Origin: Amia ocellicauda
Taxonomy: Eukaryota > Chordata > Actinopteri > Amiiformes > Amiidae
Direction of reading: 5' to 3'
Length of the DNA: 64,000 bases
Assembly (NCBI RefSeq): GCF_036373705.1
Contig: NC_089869.1
Coordinates: 10,613,676 to 10,677,675 of the forward strand
The notes under the pieces are model-generated. The model had not been told where the DNA came from. It did not search any database and saw only the letters and a program-made list of their open reading frames with translations. This document shows, piece after piece, positions 22,949-37,400 of this stretch. Both the position numbers and the translations under genes were made by a program. The number at the start of each line of letters is the position of its first letter. Within the stretch, counting starts at the first letter, position 1.

Positions 22949-25515
22949 TAGACATCAACTGTGGGCTCAGAGCTGCCGAGCATTGTGTATCTGCACCTGA
23001 GAGAGTCGACAGTTCAAATTGGTCAGAGTAATTCAGTGATACAAGAAATATAATTTACAATTCGGCGATAAGAACCACTCAGCTTTTTTCTTCTTATTCA
23101 AGGCAAAACTACAGATGTACAATTTAAAGTAGACAGTGTTCCACTCCTTTCTGGAAATGAAAAGGCCCAATTATTTCCAAGCTGTGGTTTGGGAACTGAA
23201 TTTCAAAGGATTTCTGTGGGAAATTGCCTGATGTTTATTCATTTCATTTGCTGACATCACCTTTGTGGTGGAATGAAACTGGAGTTAACCTGTTGGCCAT
23301 TTAATTTGGGCCAGTAAGTTTCTTAAATGAAAAAATACACCCCCCCCTCACAAAAAAAGAAGGAAAAAATCATTCGAAACTGTGAATAGTTTATTTTTCT
23401 CCTAGGTTTGTGACTGTGATTTCGTATTTTCAGAGTTCTCCACACCATTACTGCTTAATGTTCATTACGTCTTAATGTTTGGGAAGGTAATAGAGACCCC
23501 GGACCACCCTGGTGATGTGTAGTTCAGACAACAACTTTCAAATCTACACCGCTGCAATGACAACTCCCTTCAGAACCAGCGTTCCACACGTCGGTTTTGC
23601 TGTAACTGCTGCTCTTCGAACATATTGCATATATTATATTGCAAGTTGATCATTTGTATAGTTAGTAATAATTTTATTTTCCAATAATGTTGGATTCGGT
23701 AACAGCAAAACGAGTCTTTTACATTTACAGAACATTGTCAACCAAGAGCGGTTTTACAATGAATTTGTCTTAACTGCTCTCTTTGCACGGTAGAGCGGTC
23801 TGGAGAGAACAGTGTCTTAAGGAGGATGAAGACGTGAGGATAAATCAGGGAGTAGCTACAGTAGCTTCGTTTCTGTGTTGCTTGGTAGAAGCGCTAGTTT
23901 GCCCTGCGCATCAGTTGGGGCATTAATGTACAGGCTTAAGCTAGTTCTTTGCTAACTTGTATATACTCACATAGTGAATTTGTTCCTCTGCTTTAAGAAA
24001 GTGTCTTAATTTTAGGTACTAGCCCCAAGCATTTTTGGCATCCGTGGGGCCAAATACTAATACTTGTGGAGTAATCTCAGCATAGATCATTATAGCATCC
24101 TGTAAGCAAGGGAGCTCTTCAAAACTTTATAGACTTTCTAGCCTCCCTTGTGTCCGCATTAGAGCAATATAGAGTTAAGCACAAACACAGAGTAGAAATC
24201 TGAGAACTTTTTTTTATACATCGCAGCAAAAGAAGAATATTAATAAAACTGCAACTTATCCCTAGCTAAAAAGCACTTATAGATTGTATCGGTATGCAAA
24301 CAAATACAAAAATCTCTGTTGACAGTCAGATGGGGCCGGTTGCATCAGGAGCAATACAGGAAATGACATCATCCACAAGAGTTGTGTATGTTATGCTTTC
24401 AGATAATATCACAATTTAAAAAAGATCAAAGTGTCTCATTTCCCTGTTGTATTTTTTTGTATTTGACTTCTTTATTTAAGCCATCTGAAAATGTGTATGA
24501 TAGAAATGCATTATATTTGAAAAAATTCCAAACTCTGAATCTCGGAACAAGCGATCGCTGGCTATGATCGTCTTTGCGGTGTATAATCTAGCGAATTGGA
24601 GTTGTCATTCTGTGACTGATGCACTAACTTTTCCAAATCTATGTAAGGAAGTGATACAGGGCTTGGGGAAGTAGTAAATCTGTCACTTCAGGCTATTCCA
24701 CACGCAAGGTTCACACACAGTGCTAGACATCAGGTAACTTCAGCAAGCCACAGTACATTGTGTATACCAAAGTTTGGCAGTAGTAATACAAGTTCATTTG
24801 GAACTGGATAGTTTGTTGTGTATTGTGCATTTGTGTGTAATTATTAAAAGGTTATATTGTGTATGTTATATACAGAGTACAGAATCAGTGTTTTGTTAGC
24901 TGGCCATTAGTAGCTGGAAAAACATAATTACATTTATCAACAGACACAAATTTATTTATTTTTCGAATAGAAAGCAAACCCAAAAAATCTGGATTTTTTT
25001 GTCATCTTCTTATACATGTGTAGACGTCTAAAGTCTTAAATTATTCCCGTGCTTGCCTTATTTTCATCTGATGCGAGGACACTGTTGCTTTTATATTAGC
25101 TATAGCCACTCTCAAGTTATTGAGATAGCTGTAGAAATGAGTTTCCTCCCTGGTGCCACTCATAACAAGATCGCACACCAACTCTACACTGACAACAAAA
25201 CCACAAGACAAAATCCTGGATGAGGACATATTGGGACTGACTGCATTGGGGTAAATCTGTGAATTCTCACCACTGTTGGGACAGTGATGGCACCCCCTAC
25301 CCCCTTGCTTTGGTCCAGGTCTCAGGTCAGCTTCTGTCTGATGTTGAAATGTCCGATGATTGTCCGTTTTTGTCTCTCTCTGTGTCTGGGTACCAAGACC
25401 TTTTATTTTGCTGCTCTCATGTGGAACTCCTGTCTACCTTGTATTAACAGTTCACGCAAGAACTCTGTTACAATTGTAAATAATTGTTTGTAATTAAATG
25501 TAATTGAAAAAATCA
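22949..25515 (+). other. mat1a: Probable 3' UTR of mat1a
   Basis: No further exon is seen after the stop. An internal AATAAA at about 24242 and an ATTAAA at 25493-25498 offer short and long 3' ends. By eye I found no TACAGARAA (METTL16-type) hairpin motifs, in line with MAT1A rather than MAT2A regulation. Confidence 0.55.
25493..25498 (+). terminator. mat1a: Candidate poly(A) signal of mat1a (ATTAAA)
   Basis: ATTAAA is followed about 15 nt later by an A-rich stretch. It is the last plus-strand hexamer before the opposing gene's 3' end. Support is by motif and position only. Confidence 0.45.
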
Positions 25516-25934
25516 CCAGATGTGCTCAGATATTTTATTTTTTAATTTTCTATCCTGGTTAAAATCTCAATTTGTTTCATGCTTTCACAGTCTGTGGTTC
25601 AAAGGATGTACTCAGTCCCAGGTGTGGTTGATTATGAAAAAACATTGAGGAGAGCAAAGTTAAACCGAGCACCCATTTAATGGGATGATGCCACCTTCAC
25701 ACCATCAAAATGAGAAAAACAATATCCTCAATAGTCAGCCACTGACTGAATTGCAGACTCTGGCCACAAGAAGGAGCCAGTGCTTGTTTTTGTATGCAAA
25801 ATATTTATACGGAAATATATAAGGAAATTGTAAGGAAATATTTTTGCTATATTTACTATATTCAAAAAATTGGACAAAAGCAGCCTTTTGAAACTCACTG
25901 TAAATAAAAACATGCATCGAATCACAAGGACACA

Positions 25935-28900
25935 TTTCTACTTTTACTGTACATTTGCTTTATTTGGTTGAACAATCTGAACAAGGCACAAGGTCTATAT
26001 ATATATATATATCTAAATATCTTTCTCATCAATTTCTCTGTCTACAAAATCAATGCAGATTCAAAAGATTTTATACAAACAAGTCTTTCTTTGGTTTAGT
26101 TTTTTTCTTTTCACAAAAATATATAAATCTTAAGGCACCACTGCGCACACCTCACCACTTTGGAATGAGACAAGTGTCTGGACTGTGGCCCGGACGAGGC
26201 ACTGGGTTTCTGTACAGAGATCAGAGACGTCACGGTGCTCAGAACGCATTGCACAGCCAAGGCAGCTACTTTCACAAGTGTTGTTGGGCATGGTGTTAGA
26301 TCTACTGGAATTAAGTAGAAAAGTGTGAATAGGCCAGTTTCAAGGAGGTCTTCAAGCCCTTGTCCTAGAAAGCTTAAGAGCCCTTGTGGTTTTAATGGCC
26401 TCCTAACTCTCCTTTACCTAGCTGAGCAGAACTAATGGGTTTAATTCATTCTGATTTAGGTGATCTTTTGCCACCGATTGAAGATGCCTATAAAACATGA
26501 CGGAAGGATGCTCTCCAGGACCAGGGTTGGCGATCACTGCATTCTGGCATGGCACGGACTTTATTGTAATGGAGCTGGCACTAATGCTGACCTGGGTCTC
26601 AAAGGGCCAGTCGTGTTTACGGTGATTTTAAGAACTCGACACGTCCGTCTCCGATTGACTCGTGCAGCTTGGTCTTGTCAGACAAGTGTTTTGATAACTG
26701 CAGTGTATGTTCACAACACAATCAGTTGTGGTTAGTTTTTACCGCGTGGGACAACCCAGAACAAGTTCATGTTAGGAATTCAACCCCCAAGGATTTAATA
26801 CCTCCTGTTGGAATCCTTCCAAAACAAATGCAGATATCGAAGAAGCTGCCAGGACTCGTACGAATACCAGTCAAATTCTGAAACTGGTTCCTCCATACTA
26901 TTCAATGTTATGAACTAGGTGTTTAAACACCCTTATGCACAGTTGGAGAAATAAACACCCCTACTAACCAACTAGGCTGCTTTTGGTCTGCAAATGTACA
27001 AAAAATGACTTTGCTTGCATTGACTGTACAGAAAACACAGGCTGTAGCAACTAATCAAGTATATGGGTTACCCTTCCCAACTATCCTTATGCATGTGTTT
27101 GTGAGAAAGTAGCTTAAATTAAATCGCCACTTCTGTTTGGAAATGGCAGTCAGGATTCCAACACAAGTATTAAATGTACCGGAGACAAAGGTGCGGATAT
27201 AGAAGTACAGTGACTGACAACAACAGTCTGCTACACAAAAATAAACTAATTCAAATCTCCAAAAAAATATACGTAGACGTCCCAACACACATACAACCGA
27301 CCTTTGATTTCCTTTTAGAGATTTTTGCATTTCTTGAAAATATATATATATATTTTTTTTATTCTTTGTCTTTGGACTTGCAAGTTGGTGAAGACAAAAG
27401 GATTTCCTGAGTAGAAGACGACAGCGAGGACAACAGTCCGCTAGTAGGAACTGACGGGGGGGTTAAATGGATAAACGGACACATTCAGAGGCGATGCAAA
27501 CTTAAAAAGTTCAAATTCAAAGTTCCATACGGACAATGACAGTGATTGGGAATGGCTTGAAAACAATTAAATTAAACCGGTTTACCGAAATATTGGTCGA
27601 AAGTCGAAGTGCCCAAATGAGTCACGTTATACCCGTTCGCAGGTTCTGACCCCTAAAAGGACACTTGTTGCTTTTTCCACATGAAGGCAGAGCAATGTCC
27701 ATGGGCCTACTATAAGAAGTTCACTTTCTTGGGCCCTTTATCCCATGAGTAAAGCTGTGCCATTCAAGAGGTCACAGTCAGAAAACATTTACCACCACTC
27801 AAAGCTGAAGTTGAAAAGTGTCACTGGTGTCTTTCAGGGTGGAAAGTTTAGGGTCTTTATATTACGACAGTTCAGAGATGATTCACTCCTGTATGGTAGC
27901 ACTGGGAGCTTTTTATTTGGTTTGAAAGTGGGCAAGCCCTTGCACTCCAACAGTGTGTGTGAAAGAGAAAAATATATACATTTCAACATAGACGTATTGA
28001 GCGTACTGCTGCCGTCTTCGTTGAAGACAGAGGCCCGTCTGACACCAATTCAGACTCCATTGTGCATAGGACAGTATGAGCACAAGAGGGTGCCAAAGTG
28101 CTTTGTTCATTTGTTGGGGACTGTTGAGGTGAAAGGCACAATTTCCACATCTTTGAGAAGTACTGGGAGGGCATGGAGGTTGGCAGTGATCTGGGTTAAA
28201 GAGTAACTGCATATGGCCTCCTAAAGGGGCGATTTGCGCTGTGCAAAACACAGCTAGTCCCCGAAATCCTTATAAAGAAGCACTCCGTCTCATGAGATGG
28301 ATTTTCAAAAACATACCACTCCTCCAAACCGAAGAATGTGTGGGACTGGCCTGGTATTAGGTCAACTAGACTTTAAGGTTAATAAGTGTTTTCTTCTTCA
28401 ACCAAATACTTCCACACACAAAAAAGCAAAATACAATTACCGTCCACTGAAATTATCAGCAGATTCCACCGTTGTTGCATAGTTTCTTCCTGACATTGTT
28501 TGCTAGCAAAAATTACACACAAAAAAGTACTGGAATATCTATATTTCCTTTGGTCCCTTTATCCTTTCTTGTGCGTTAAACTGTCAGTGAAGGGAAATGT
28601 AACAAATCTCCAAAAAAATCACAACTTTATATACCCAGTTTTCAACAGACCAGCACAACTTTGCCAGTATTGTATCCTGAAAATAAACTGAAATCATTAC
28701 AATCCATTACTTTTTTCATTTTCTCTATTGGCATTTCTGTCATTTCACCCTGTATGTGGATTTTGGTTCACCCATTTCTGGACAAGGCACCATGGTTTGC
28801 ATTATAGGATGCGTTTACAGACTGACAGCAGTTTACAACATCATTCCTTGAGCTTTAACACAACAGATCACAGATAAAGGAGGATAGGGCAAAGTGTAAC

Positions 28901-29672
28901 CTTCTCCTTTCCTACGCGGATCAGAGATCGTCATGAGGGAACACCGGTGGAGAGGTCTGGTCCTGATGGGTGCTGGTGTCCCCTGCTTTTTGTTCCCCCT
29001 CATATCTTCATTCCTGAATTGAACTGTTTATTTCCAAAATGAAACAAATGCAGCTTAGTTTCCAGTGTTGGGAGCAGGCGAGGGATGTAGAGATCATGTT
29101 TCCCAAAACACTTACAACAATTAACATCTTCAGTTGATTTCTTTTTAAACTTTATCTATCCTATGAATAAGTCATATTGTTTCTGGTCTCCTGTGGGAAT
29201 TACGATGGGTGTGTGTGGCACAACATTTTAAATGGGATGCGACTGACGCCCCCATCAGATTCAGAGAAGATCTGCAGGGAGGCCATCTTGGGTGTTAAGA
29301 GGTTCGGTGTCTTCGTCAGACATCAGTCAGTAAGGCGGTCTTGGAGCCAGCAAAGACTCCCATCCAGAAACCAGTGCTCTGTATAATCTCAGCATCTGCA
29401 ACTGTATTTGGTCCTGTCTTCATGTACTGGCTGGTACACAAGGTAAATAGTCCTGGTGTTTTTTTTATTTTCTTTGTACAGAAGACTTTGGCGAAGTAAC
29501 AATGTGCAAAACTTGAGCCGGGCTTTACTTGAGTCAGGGTGTTGGGGGGGGGGGGGGGGTGTTTGTAGGTTTATAATTGTTCCTCAATTTTTCCTCAATT
29601 CCCCACCCTCACCCCATTCTCATCTCTCAGCCCCAGCGGTGTGATTGTCCTGCCCGCAATGTCTGTGCAGCT
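25935..29672 (-). other. tmem150a: Probable 3' UTR of tmem150a
   Basis: The minus-strand stretch between the stop codon (29675-29673) and the AATAAA at 25964-25959 would be a long (~3.7 kb) 3' UTR. It contains an interspersed fragment at about 26330-26560 whose end (CTCTCCAGGACCAGGGTTG) also occurs at about 9993. An earlier poly(A) site cannot be excluded. Confidence 0.45.
25959..25964 (-). terminator. tmem150a: Candidate poly(A) signal of tmem150a (AATAAA)
   Basis: AATAAA on the minus strand lies about 460 bp from the mat1a signal, so the two transcripts would end tail to tail without overlap. Confidence 0.45.
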
Positions 29673-31391
29673 CTACAGCATGGAGATGCTCTCAGGGGGG
29701 TGCAGGTTGGGTCCCGAACCTCCCTCCACCTTGCCCTCCCTGGCTGAGGCACCCTGCGCCCCCCCCTTGACCAGCACCAGCAGGGTGTCGCTGGAAACCC
29801 CCCCGAACTCGAAGGCAAAGGTCCCATAGAAAAGCATGATGATGATGGAGAACAGCCACTCAAAGATGGCTGAGGCATGTTGCAGCATGAAGCTCTCCTG
29901 CACAAAGAACACACCACCTGCAGGGGAGGTTAAGGAACAACAAGCGTGGGATGATACACCATATTGAGCTCACACACTATGAACCCAATTACACTTAGGC
30001 AACTCATTTCTAAAGAGATGGAAACCCTCAATGACCAATGCAAGCAGGTTTAGTGGTCCATGCTGCAGTTTACAGATCATTGGGAACAAACACCTGGATA
30101 CCCTTGGGCCCTCAAGGACCACAGACCCTTTAACTGATCTTGAGATGGTGCTAAATCAGAAATAACTGATTCTCCTATTTGTTTCTGAATTCTGACAAGG
30201 AGGAGATGTTTTCAGTCTACAGAAAAATCCTCAGGGGGCAGGACAAGGTTGCAGGGAAACTTGCTTGTGCCGGCTAAGCAGACTGAGCCGCCATTTTGGA
30301 CCATAAAATCGAGAATGACCTTCAAGGTGGTCCTTCTTCAGTTCAAGTTAATTCACTCAAACTGACCCCAGCCAGGCTTGTCCACAGAAAACACCTCGGT
30401 AACAACACAACCACATTAAAACAAGGAGTTATCAGCCTCCTCCATGTCTGCCCCTATTCTCGGTATGAGGCTGGGGTTTTAACCTTGTATACATGTGTAT
30501 GGCAGAATGTAAGGACAACTCGGCAGCAAAGGGCTGGTTCCAACTGGCTTAGAAACCAAAAACAGATAGGTGCTGGCACGGGCTGACCAGGAAAAGGATA
30601 CTGAGCACCAGAGTCACGAAGGCCAGCAGTGTGAGGGAGCAGCGCAGGTGGCCCATGCTGTAGTCCGTCTGTGTCTTGGCCAGGCGGTAGGTCAGCGCCG
30701 ACTGCAGGCACACGAACAGCATGCTGGTGGGGAACGCCACCCCCGCACCAACGTAGTGTAGCACCTTGGCATTGTCCACCTGCAAGACACAGCACAGCAC
30801 AGGGGTTAATGTGGCAGAAAGCAATAACATACACTGGCTAGCATTCAAAGTGCCCTGTATTCTCACAATTCCAACTAGAGATCTCAGTCACTTAGTTAAC
30901 CTCGGTATGGGACCAATTTTGTTTTTGTTTTCCTCACAGTGGGCTGAGCATCTTCATTCGATTCAAGGTGCAGCCTGTGGAGAAGTATTCAACTAAGCTG
31001 GTAATCAGTTAATTAGCCCAATTACTGGGGAATGGGCTGGAGAAAAACGGCCAAAAGACAACCTCAGCCCTGAAGCAACGGGGCCTGCTTTGCTATTTCC
31101 ATTCCTTTCCAAATAACCACAGGAATATGTTAAGGAAGCGTTTCTGGTAAACACATGTTGCAAGATCAGATAATAACAGCAGCTAAAACAAAACACCACA
31201 CACCTGGCACTGGTACACAAAGAATGCTACTTCTTTCTTTTAAAGACATTCACAATCTGCAGACAGGAGATTACAAGCCTTTGAAAAGAAATCCTTGTGC
31301 AAAACTAATGTTGAGGTTCTCAATAGGGCAGCTGCTGAAGCAACCCTGCTTTGGACAGTGACACACTCTGGAGTGGACCACAATATTTCAC

Positions 31392-31427
<36 letters not shown>

Positions 31428-34400
31428 GTCAAACGGTACAGTGAACAGGACAGCTCTTAGCTACTATAAATAAACCTCGCTGAACACTAAATAAGGCATG
31501 GCTGTGTACATGAATCCAGCCTGTCTTTATCTCTCATCGTTCAATCTGCTCCTCTCCAGTTTAAAGCCCTTATCTTAAGGACACTTTACTGAAATCGCAC
31601 TGTGTTTACTGACATCAAAACGTTTATATTAGAAGGAAGGATGTTTCCTGTCGGCACCTGGGTGTAATCTGCCAGTACAATTATTTACCCATTTAGAGAT
31701 GATTGAATAAACCTATTTCAGGCAACTAATTCGGGTGTTGGACCATAGGAGTTTTGCACTAAGGTCTTAATGGGTCTTCATTGTTCTTTACTACTTGATT
31801 TCAAGCCCGTTAAATGCCTGTGACATACATGTGTGTTAGTGACCTCATAGTAAGCTCCAGCCTACTCTACTTGATTGCTCCTTGATGCGCTATTTCCTGG
31901 TTATGTAGTTAAGTGTCGTCAGGTAGTCTTGCGACTGTATCCTGTGCGTCCCGAGACATGAAAATAAAAATCAACATCCACTGTCCAGCACAGCCCAATG
32001 TCAGAGTGAGAACACACCTGCAAACTGAGGCAATGTAATGCCAATGAGTGAAAAAGGGCTGCTCACTTCCCGGTACAGACAGCAAACTCACAGTTATCTT
32101 TAAATATACACTCACCTAAAGAATTATAGGAACACCATACTAATACTGTGTTTGACCCCCTTTCGCCTTCAGAACTGCCTTAATTCTACGTGGCATTGAT
32201 TCAACAAGGTGCTGAAAGCATTCTTTAGAAATGTTGGCCCATATTGATAGGATAGCATCTTGCAGTTGATGGAGATTTGTGGGATGCACATCCAGGGCAC
32301 GAAGCTCCCGTTCCACCACATCCCAAAGATGCTCTATGGGGTTGAGATCTGGTGACTGTGGGGGCCAGTTTAGTACAGTGAACTCATTGTCATGTTCAAG
32401 AAATCAATTTGAAATGTTTCGACCTTTTTGACATGGTGCATTATCCTGCTGGAAGTAGCCATCAGAGGATGGGTACATGGTGGTCATAAAGGGATGGACA
32501 TGGTCAGAAACAATGCTCAGGTAGGCCGTGGCATTTAAACGATGCCCAATTGGCACTAAGGGGCCTAAAGTGTGCCAAGAAAACATCCCCCACACCATTA
32601 CACCACCACCACCAGCCTGCACAGTGGTAACAAGGCATGATGGATCCATGTTCTCATTCTGTTTACGCCAAATTCTGACTCAGACTCAACAGACATCGAG
32701 ACTCATCAGACCAGGCAACATTTTTCCAGTCTTCAACTGTCCAATTTTGGTGAGCTTGTGCAAATTGTAGCCTCTTTTTCCTATTTGTAGTGGAGATGAG
32801 TGGTACCCGGTGGGCTCTTCTGCTGTTGTAGCCCATCCGCCTCAAGGTTGTACGTGTTGTGGCTTCACAAATGCTTTGCTGCATACCTCGGTTGTAACGA
32901 GTGGTTATTTCAGTCAAAGTTGCTCTTCTATCAGCTTGAATCAGTCGGCCCATTCTCCTCTGACCTCTAGCATCAACAAGGCATTTTCGCCCACAGGACT
33001 GCCGCATACTGGATGTTTTTCCCTTTTCACACCATTCTTTGTAAACCCTAGAAATGGTTGTGCGTGAAAATCCCAGTAACTGAGCAGATTGTGAAATACT
33101 CAGACCGGCCCGTCTGGCACCAACAACCATGCCACGCTCAAAATTGCTTAAATCACCTTTCTTTCCCATTCAGACATTCAGTTTGGAGTTCAGGAGATTG
33201 TCTTGACCAGGACCACACCCCTAAATGCATTGAAGCAACTGCCATGTGATTGGTTGGTTAGATAATTGCATTAATGAGAAATTGAACAGGTGTTCCTAAT
33301 AATCCTTTAGGTGAGTGTATATTGCAATTTTATAATCCCAGAAATGTCTCGCTCCAATTTCCCTGATAAGTCACTGAAAGCACATGGAGGCAATTATCCT
33401 CGACTCAGACCGATACCAGACTCCAGTTGCTATGGCCTGGGTCTAGGCTTTGGGCCTGCCTTGCGTAATATACATGACGCACTTGCAGACTTAATTCAGT
33501 ATTTTCTTGCGGGAGGAGAATACAGTAGCATGGTTTTGCATTGCTTTTATTTACCACAGAGTGGGCCGTTTCCCACAGCTTGGTTATAAGGACCCTTGTT
33601 TCTTGGCAATGATCAGGAAGATATAAAGGAATAAAAAAAAAAAAAAAAAAAATGAATGAGATTTTGATAACACATGACTAGTCTGGTGCTCAGAAGACAA
33701 AGCTTCTTTCAGTTTGGCAATCTTATCAGCTGTAATGGGTTGACGTTAACGCGAGCCGGAACGAATTAATAACAAAAAGCATACAGAAGAGATTAAAATG
33801 AATCTCAAGTGGCTCAGCTACTAAAAGCCTCCATTTCAGGGCGCAAGTTGGGCCCTATAGGCTATAGTCCAGACTGCGCTGGTTTCTGATCTGGGCCATG
33901 TCATAGCCGAAAGTCACCGGGATTCCCCAAGGAGCAGCATTCAATTGACCAAGAACCAACTGTACTTTCATTCTTTCAACAGGAAAATAAATATGGCACC
34001 TTAACAGCAGTAGAAAATTTACGTATGGACTTCAGGCCACAAGCATCCTGCCTCTTGAATGTCATGAACCCACAGACTTTCCGAGATAGAGTAAGTAAAG
34101 CACGCTCTGTACCCAAAATCAATAATCTCTTCTGCTGAGGGTACCTGCATGAGAACGTCCCATTCAGAGTCTCACAGCAGCCAAGCGCGCATTGACAGGT
34201 TTCTATGAGGTTGTGCTTTAAGCATGGCCGGTCCCAGCACATCCCCACCGCTAATGATATCAGAAAAGCTGGAACAGAGTCCTGGCACTTTGTAGCAGCG
34301 GGAGGAAGAACTACAACATTTCAACAAGCATCCTACCTAGAAAGAGGATTTAGCCTCCGCAACTGGCAGGAACAGAGGGCAGATACTGGGAATTAACAGA

Positions 34401-37400
34401 GGGAGGGGAATTCCGAGATGAACATAGGTGGGCTTCCTTATTGCTCAGTGGTGATCCTCTCAAGTCATTTGTTTAGATACAGAATAGACACGCCAGACGT
34501 CTCAAATGTGTCAGTATGATTCTCCCTCCCACTCTGCAAGCTTTGTGTGGGTGGATGTTAAAACAAATCTATATTCTGAAAAACAACATATTAGACTATT
34601 ATTGTCATATAAACAAATTTATTCCAATAGTTCAAACTCAGACCTTAATTTCTGCTTTGTCTACTACAGTGTATGCACAGCTCAACAGTGTTTTCATAAA
34701 AAGACAACTGCATGTACACAGTGAAATCCTAGCAGAGCATTAAATTGACTATCCTGTAAACACAGAATTGTCTTTCTTGGAATAAACTATGAGTGTGTTT
34801 ACATGAGTGTTCGAAATCCAAAGTTTTGTTTTTAATTCTAAAGCTGAGCACTTAGTCGTTTCCAACAGTAGTCTGGAAAACAGCATTTTCAATATTTTAA
34901 CATCTATTCTTGATAACCCTGACCTCATGTAAAGGTAAGGCATGAAACCAGGGAAAGGGGTTTCAGTGGTGTGTGATTTGGAGCCTTGTTCCGGGGCCCG
35001 TGCCCAGACAGGCCCAGTGGAATGTGTGCTGCATCTCACTACAGACCTGGCGAGGCCTACACATTGGCAAGTACTTTAGCCTGTCTCTACAGGTTTGAGA
35101 TGGTGGAGCAGAGAGGAGTCCAGGCAGACACACAACCAGAAGTTCAGTTCAAACCTCTGCCGCCGCTCAATCGACTCCTGTAGGTGACTCGCTTTGCTAG
35201 CTCGCTGTCCAAATGTATCCTTTCCATTTGGACACCTGTCTGGGTGACGACTAAAACCGATCAACCGCAACGCTGAGTTCTGTGCCCAAAATAAACCGAC
35301 ACAAACAGGTAGCAGGAGTGACTCACACGTCACCCTGCCAGGTTTGTCGCGCTATTATCAAAAGATCCCGATATAACCTGCATTCTGGTTTAATGCAAAG
35401 GCTCAACTATGCCTCCTGAAATGCTTGTTTATTGTTGTCATGTTTGCTGGGTGCTATGTTTAGTTGTGTCCCCAGACACTTTATAAAACAAGGCGTTTGC
35501 TGAGAGTACATCTGGCTTGAAAGCAAAAGCGTCTTCAAATTTAGAATTGGCCCCACCAGCTTGAATTGGACAAATCTTCAAATCAGCTTTGCTGCTAAGA
35601 CATCGATACTAATATGAGAAAGATGGCCATTAGGGCTATAGCAGTGTAGGGAGGGATTGATGCAGCTGTCACTGGGAACCCTGCAGAGCTCATAGGCTCC
35701 CAGTAAGACAAAGGGCTCTCTGTTTGCAACGACAAGCTCAGGAAACCCTGATTGCCATCGAGCCCACCCTAGATTCAGCTCAAACTGAATGCTGGTGGCC
35801 TTTTTTTGCAATCACTTGGGCCCTCCTGTGCCCATTAATCCCAGGAGATGATGTCCTACAGCAGAATCCACTCCCTGTGTCCAACCAGACGAAATCCAGT
35901 GTCTGATGTCAACAAAATGGGAGGTTCTCTTGTACTGTCGATTTCCCCAAATGCATGACTGAGGTATAGAGTCATAATAAAACAAGGTACAAACATGGGG
36001 GGTCGGGGGACACAAAGAAAAAACCCTGCTCATATTTCTGCAGAAATAATTTTGGAAATAATCAGAGCAGGGTATTTCTAATCACAGACGGCCTCTGGAT
36101 GGTGCAAGGACCATTTTGTACCCCCCCACCCCCCACTTCCACCTGTACAAACAGAGCAGAGGCTGGCACAGGGTTCTTGCAGTGGAAATTGGTGGTGCCT
36201 TATTTAGAGCCAATCTAAATAGGCTTTGCTATCATGCAGTGAGGGATGGCTGTTCTTCGTGTTGTAATGGATTACGGTGCCTACGGTTTGGGATTTCAGT
36301 TGCAGTATTCTCCTCTTTGGAAGCTTTTAGAGAGAGGACAACAATTCCAGGCAAGGAGTAGACCACAGCCTCTTGCTCATCTGTGAACATCTGCAATGAG
36401 CCACCACTCTGTCCAGCCCTGTAACCTCTCCATTCCTAGCAGTCTCCTTCTGATGCTCCCCTCTGGACTCAATCTCCAGAATGTGACATTTACCGACTCA
36501 AGACACTGCAATAATCTGAAGCAAAGGCTTGAGTAACTTTACCTGCGAGAAGCTGAAACGTGCGGAGAGCAATTAGTTCAATAATGAGATCTAGAATTAA
36601 TTATTCCAAAATAGAAGTCTGGCCAATAAAACCATGCCCTGCAGAGAGCTAAATGTTATACAGTGAGGGAAAAAAGTATTTGATCCCCTGCTGATTTTGT
36701 ACGTTTGCCCACTGACAAAGAAATGATCAGTCTATAATTTTAATGGTAGGTGTATTTTAACAGTGAGAGACAGAATAACAACAAAAATATCCAGAAAAAC
36801 GCATTTCAAAAAGGTTATACATTGATTTGCATGTTAATGAGGGAAATAATAATAATAATAATAATAATTTGATCCCCTATCAAATCAGCAAGATTTCTGG
36901 CTCCCAGGTGTCTTTTATACAGGTAACGAGCTGAGATTAGGAGCACTCTCTTAAAGGGAGTGCTCCTAATCTCAGTTCGTTACCTGTATAAAAGACAGCT
37001 GTCCACAGAAGCAATCAATCAATCAATCAGATTCCAAACTCTCCAACACGGCCAAGAACAAAGAGCTGTCCAAGGATGTCAGGGACAAGATTGTAGACCT
37101 ACACAAGGCTGGAATGGGCTACAAGACCATCGCCAAGCAGCTTGGTGAGAAGGTGACAACAGTTGGTGCGATTATTGGCAAATGGAAGAAACACAAAATA
37201 ACTGTCAGTCTCCCTCGGTCTGGGGCTCCATGCAAGATCTCACCTCGTGGAGTTTCAATGATCATGAGAACGGTGAGGAATCAGCCCAGAACTACACGGG
37301 AGGATCTTGTTAATGATCTCAAGGCAGCTGGGACCATAGTCACCAAGAAAACAATTGGTAACACACTACGCCGTGAAGGACTGAAATCCTGCAGCGCCCG

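Noticed and set aside
22949-25515. METTL16-type TACAGARAA hairpins in the mat1a 3' UTR
   Set aside because: None found by eye in the 3' UTR. Matches elsewhere (about 11653, 27027, 30218) are isolated, without the clustered hairpin setting seen in MAT2A.
36909-36997. Hairpin as an independent miRNA candidate
   Set aside because: It is an internal part of the DD34E Tc1 element's 5' region, so it is explained by the transposon.
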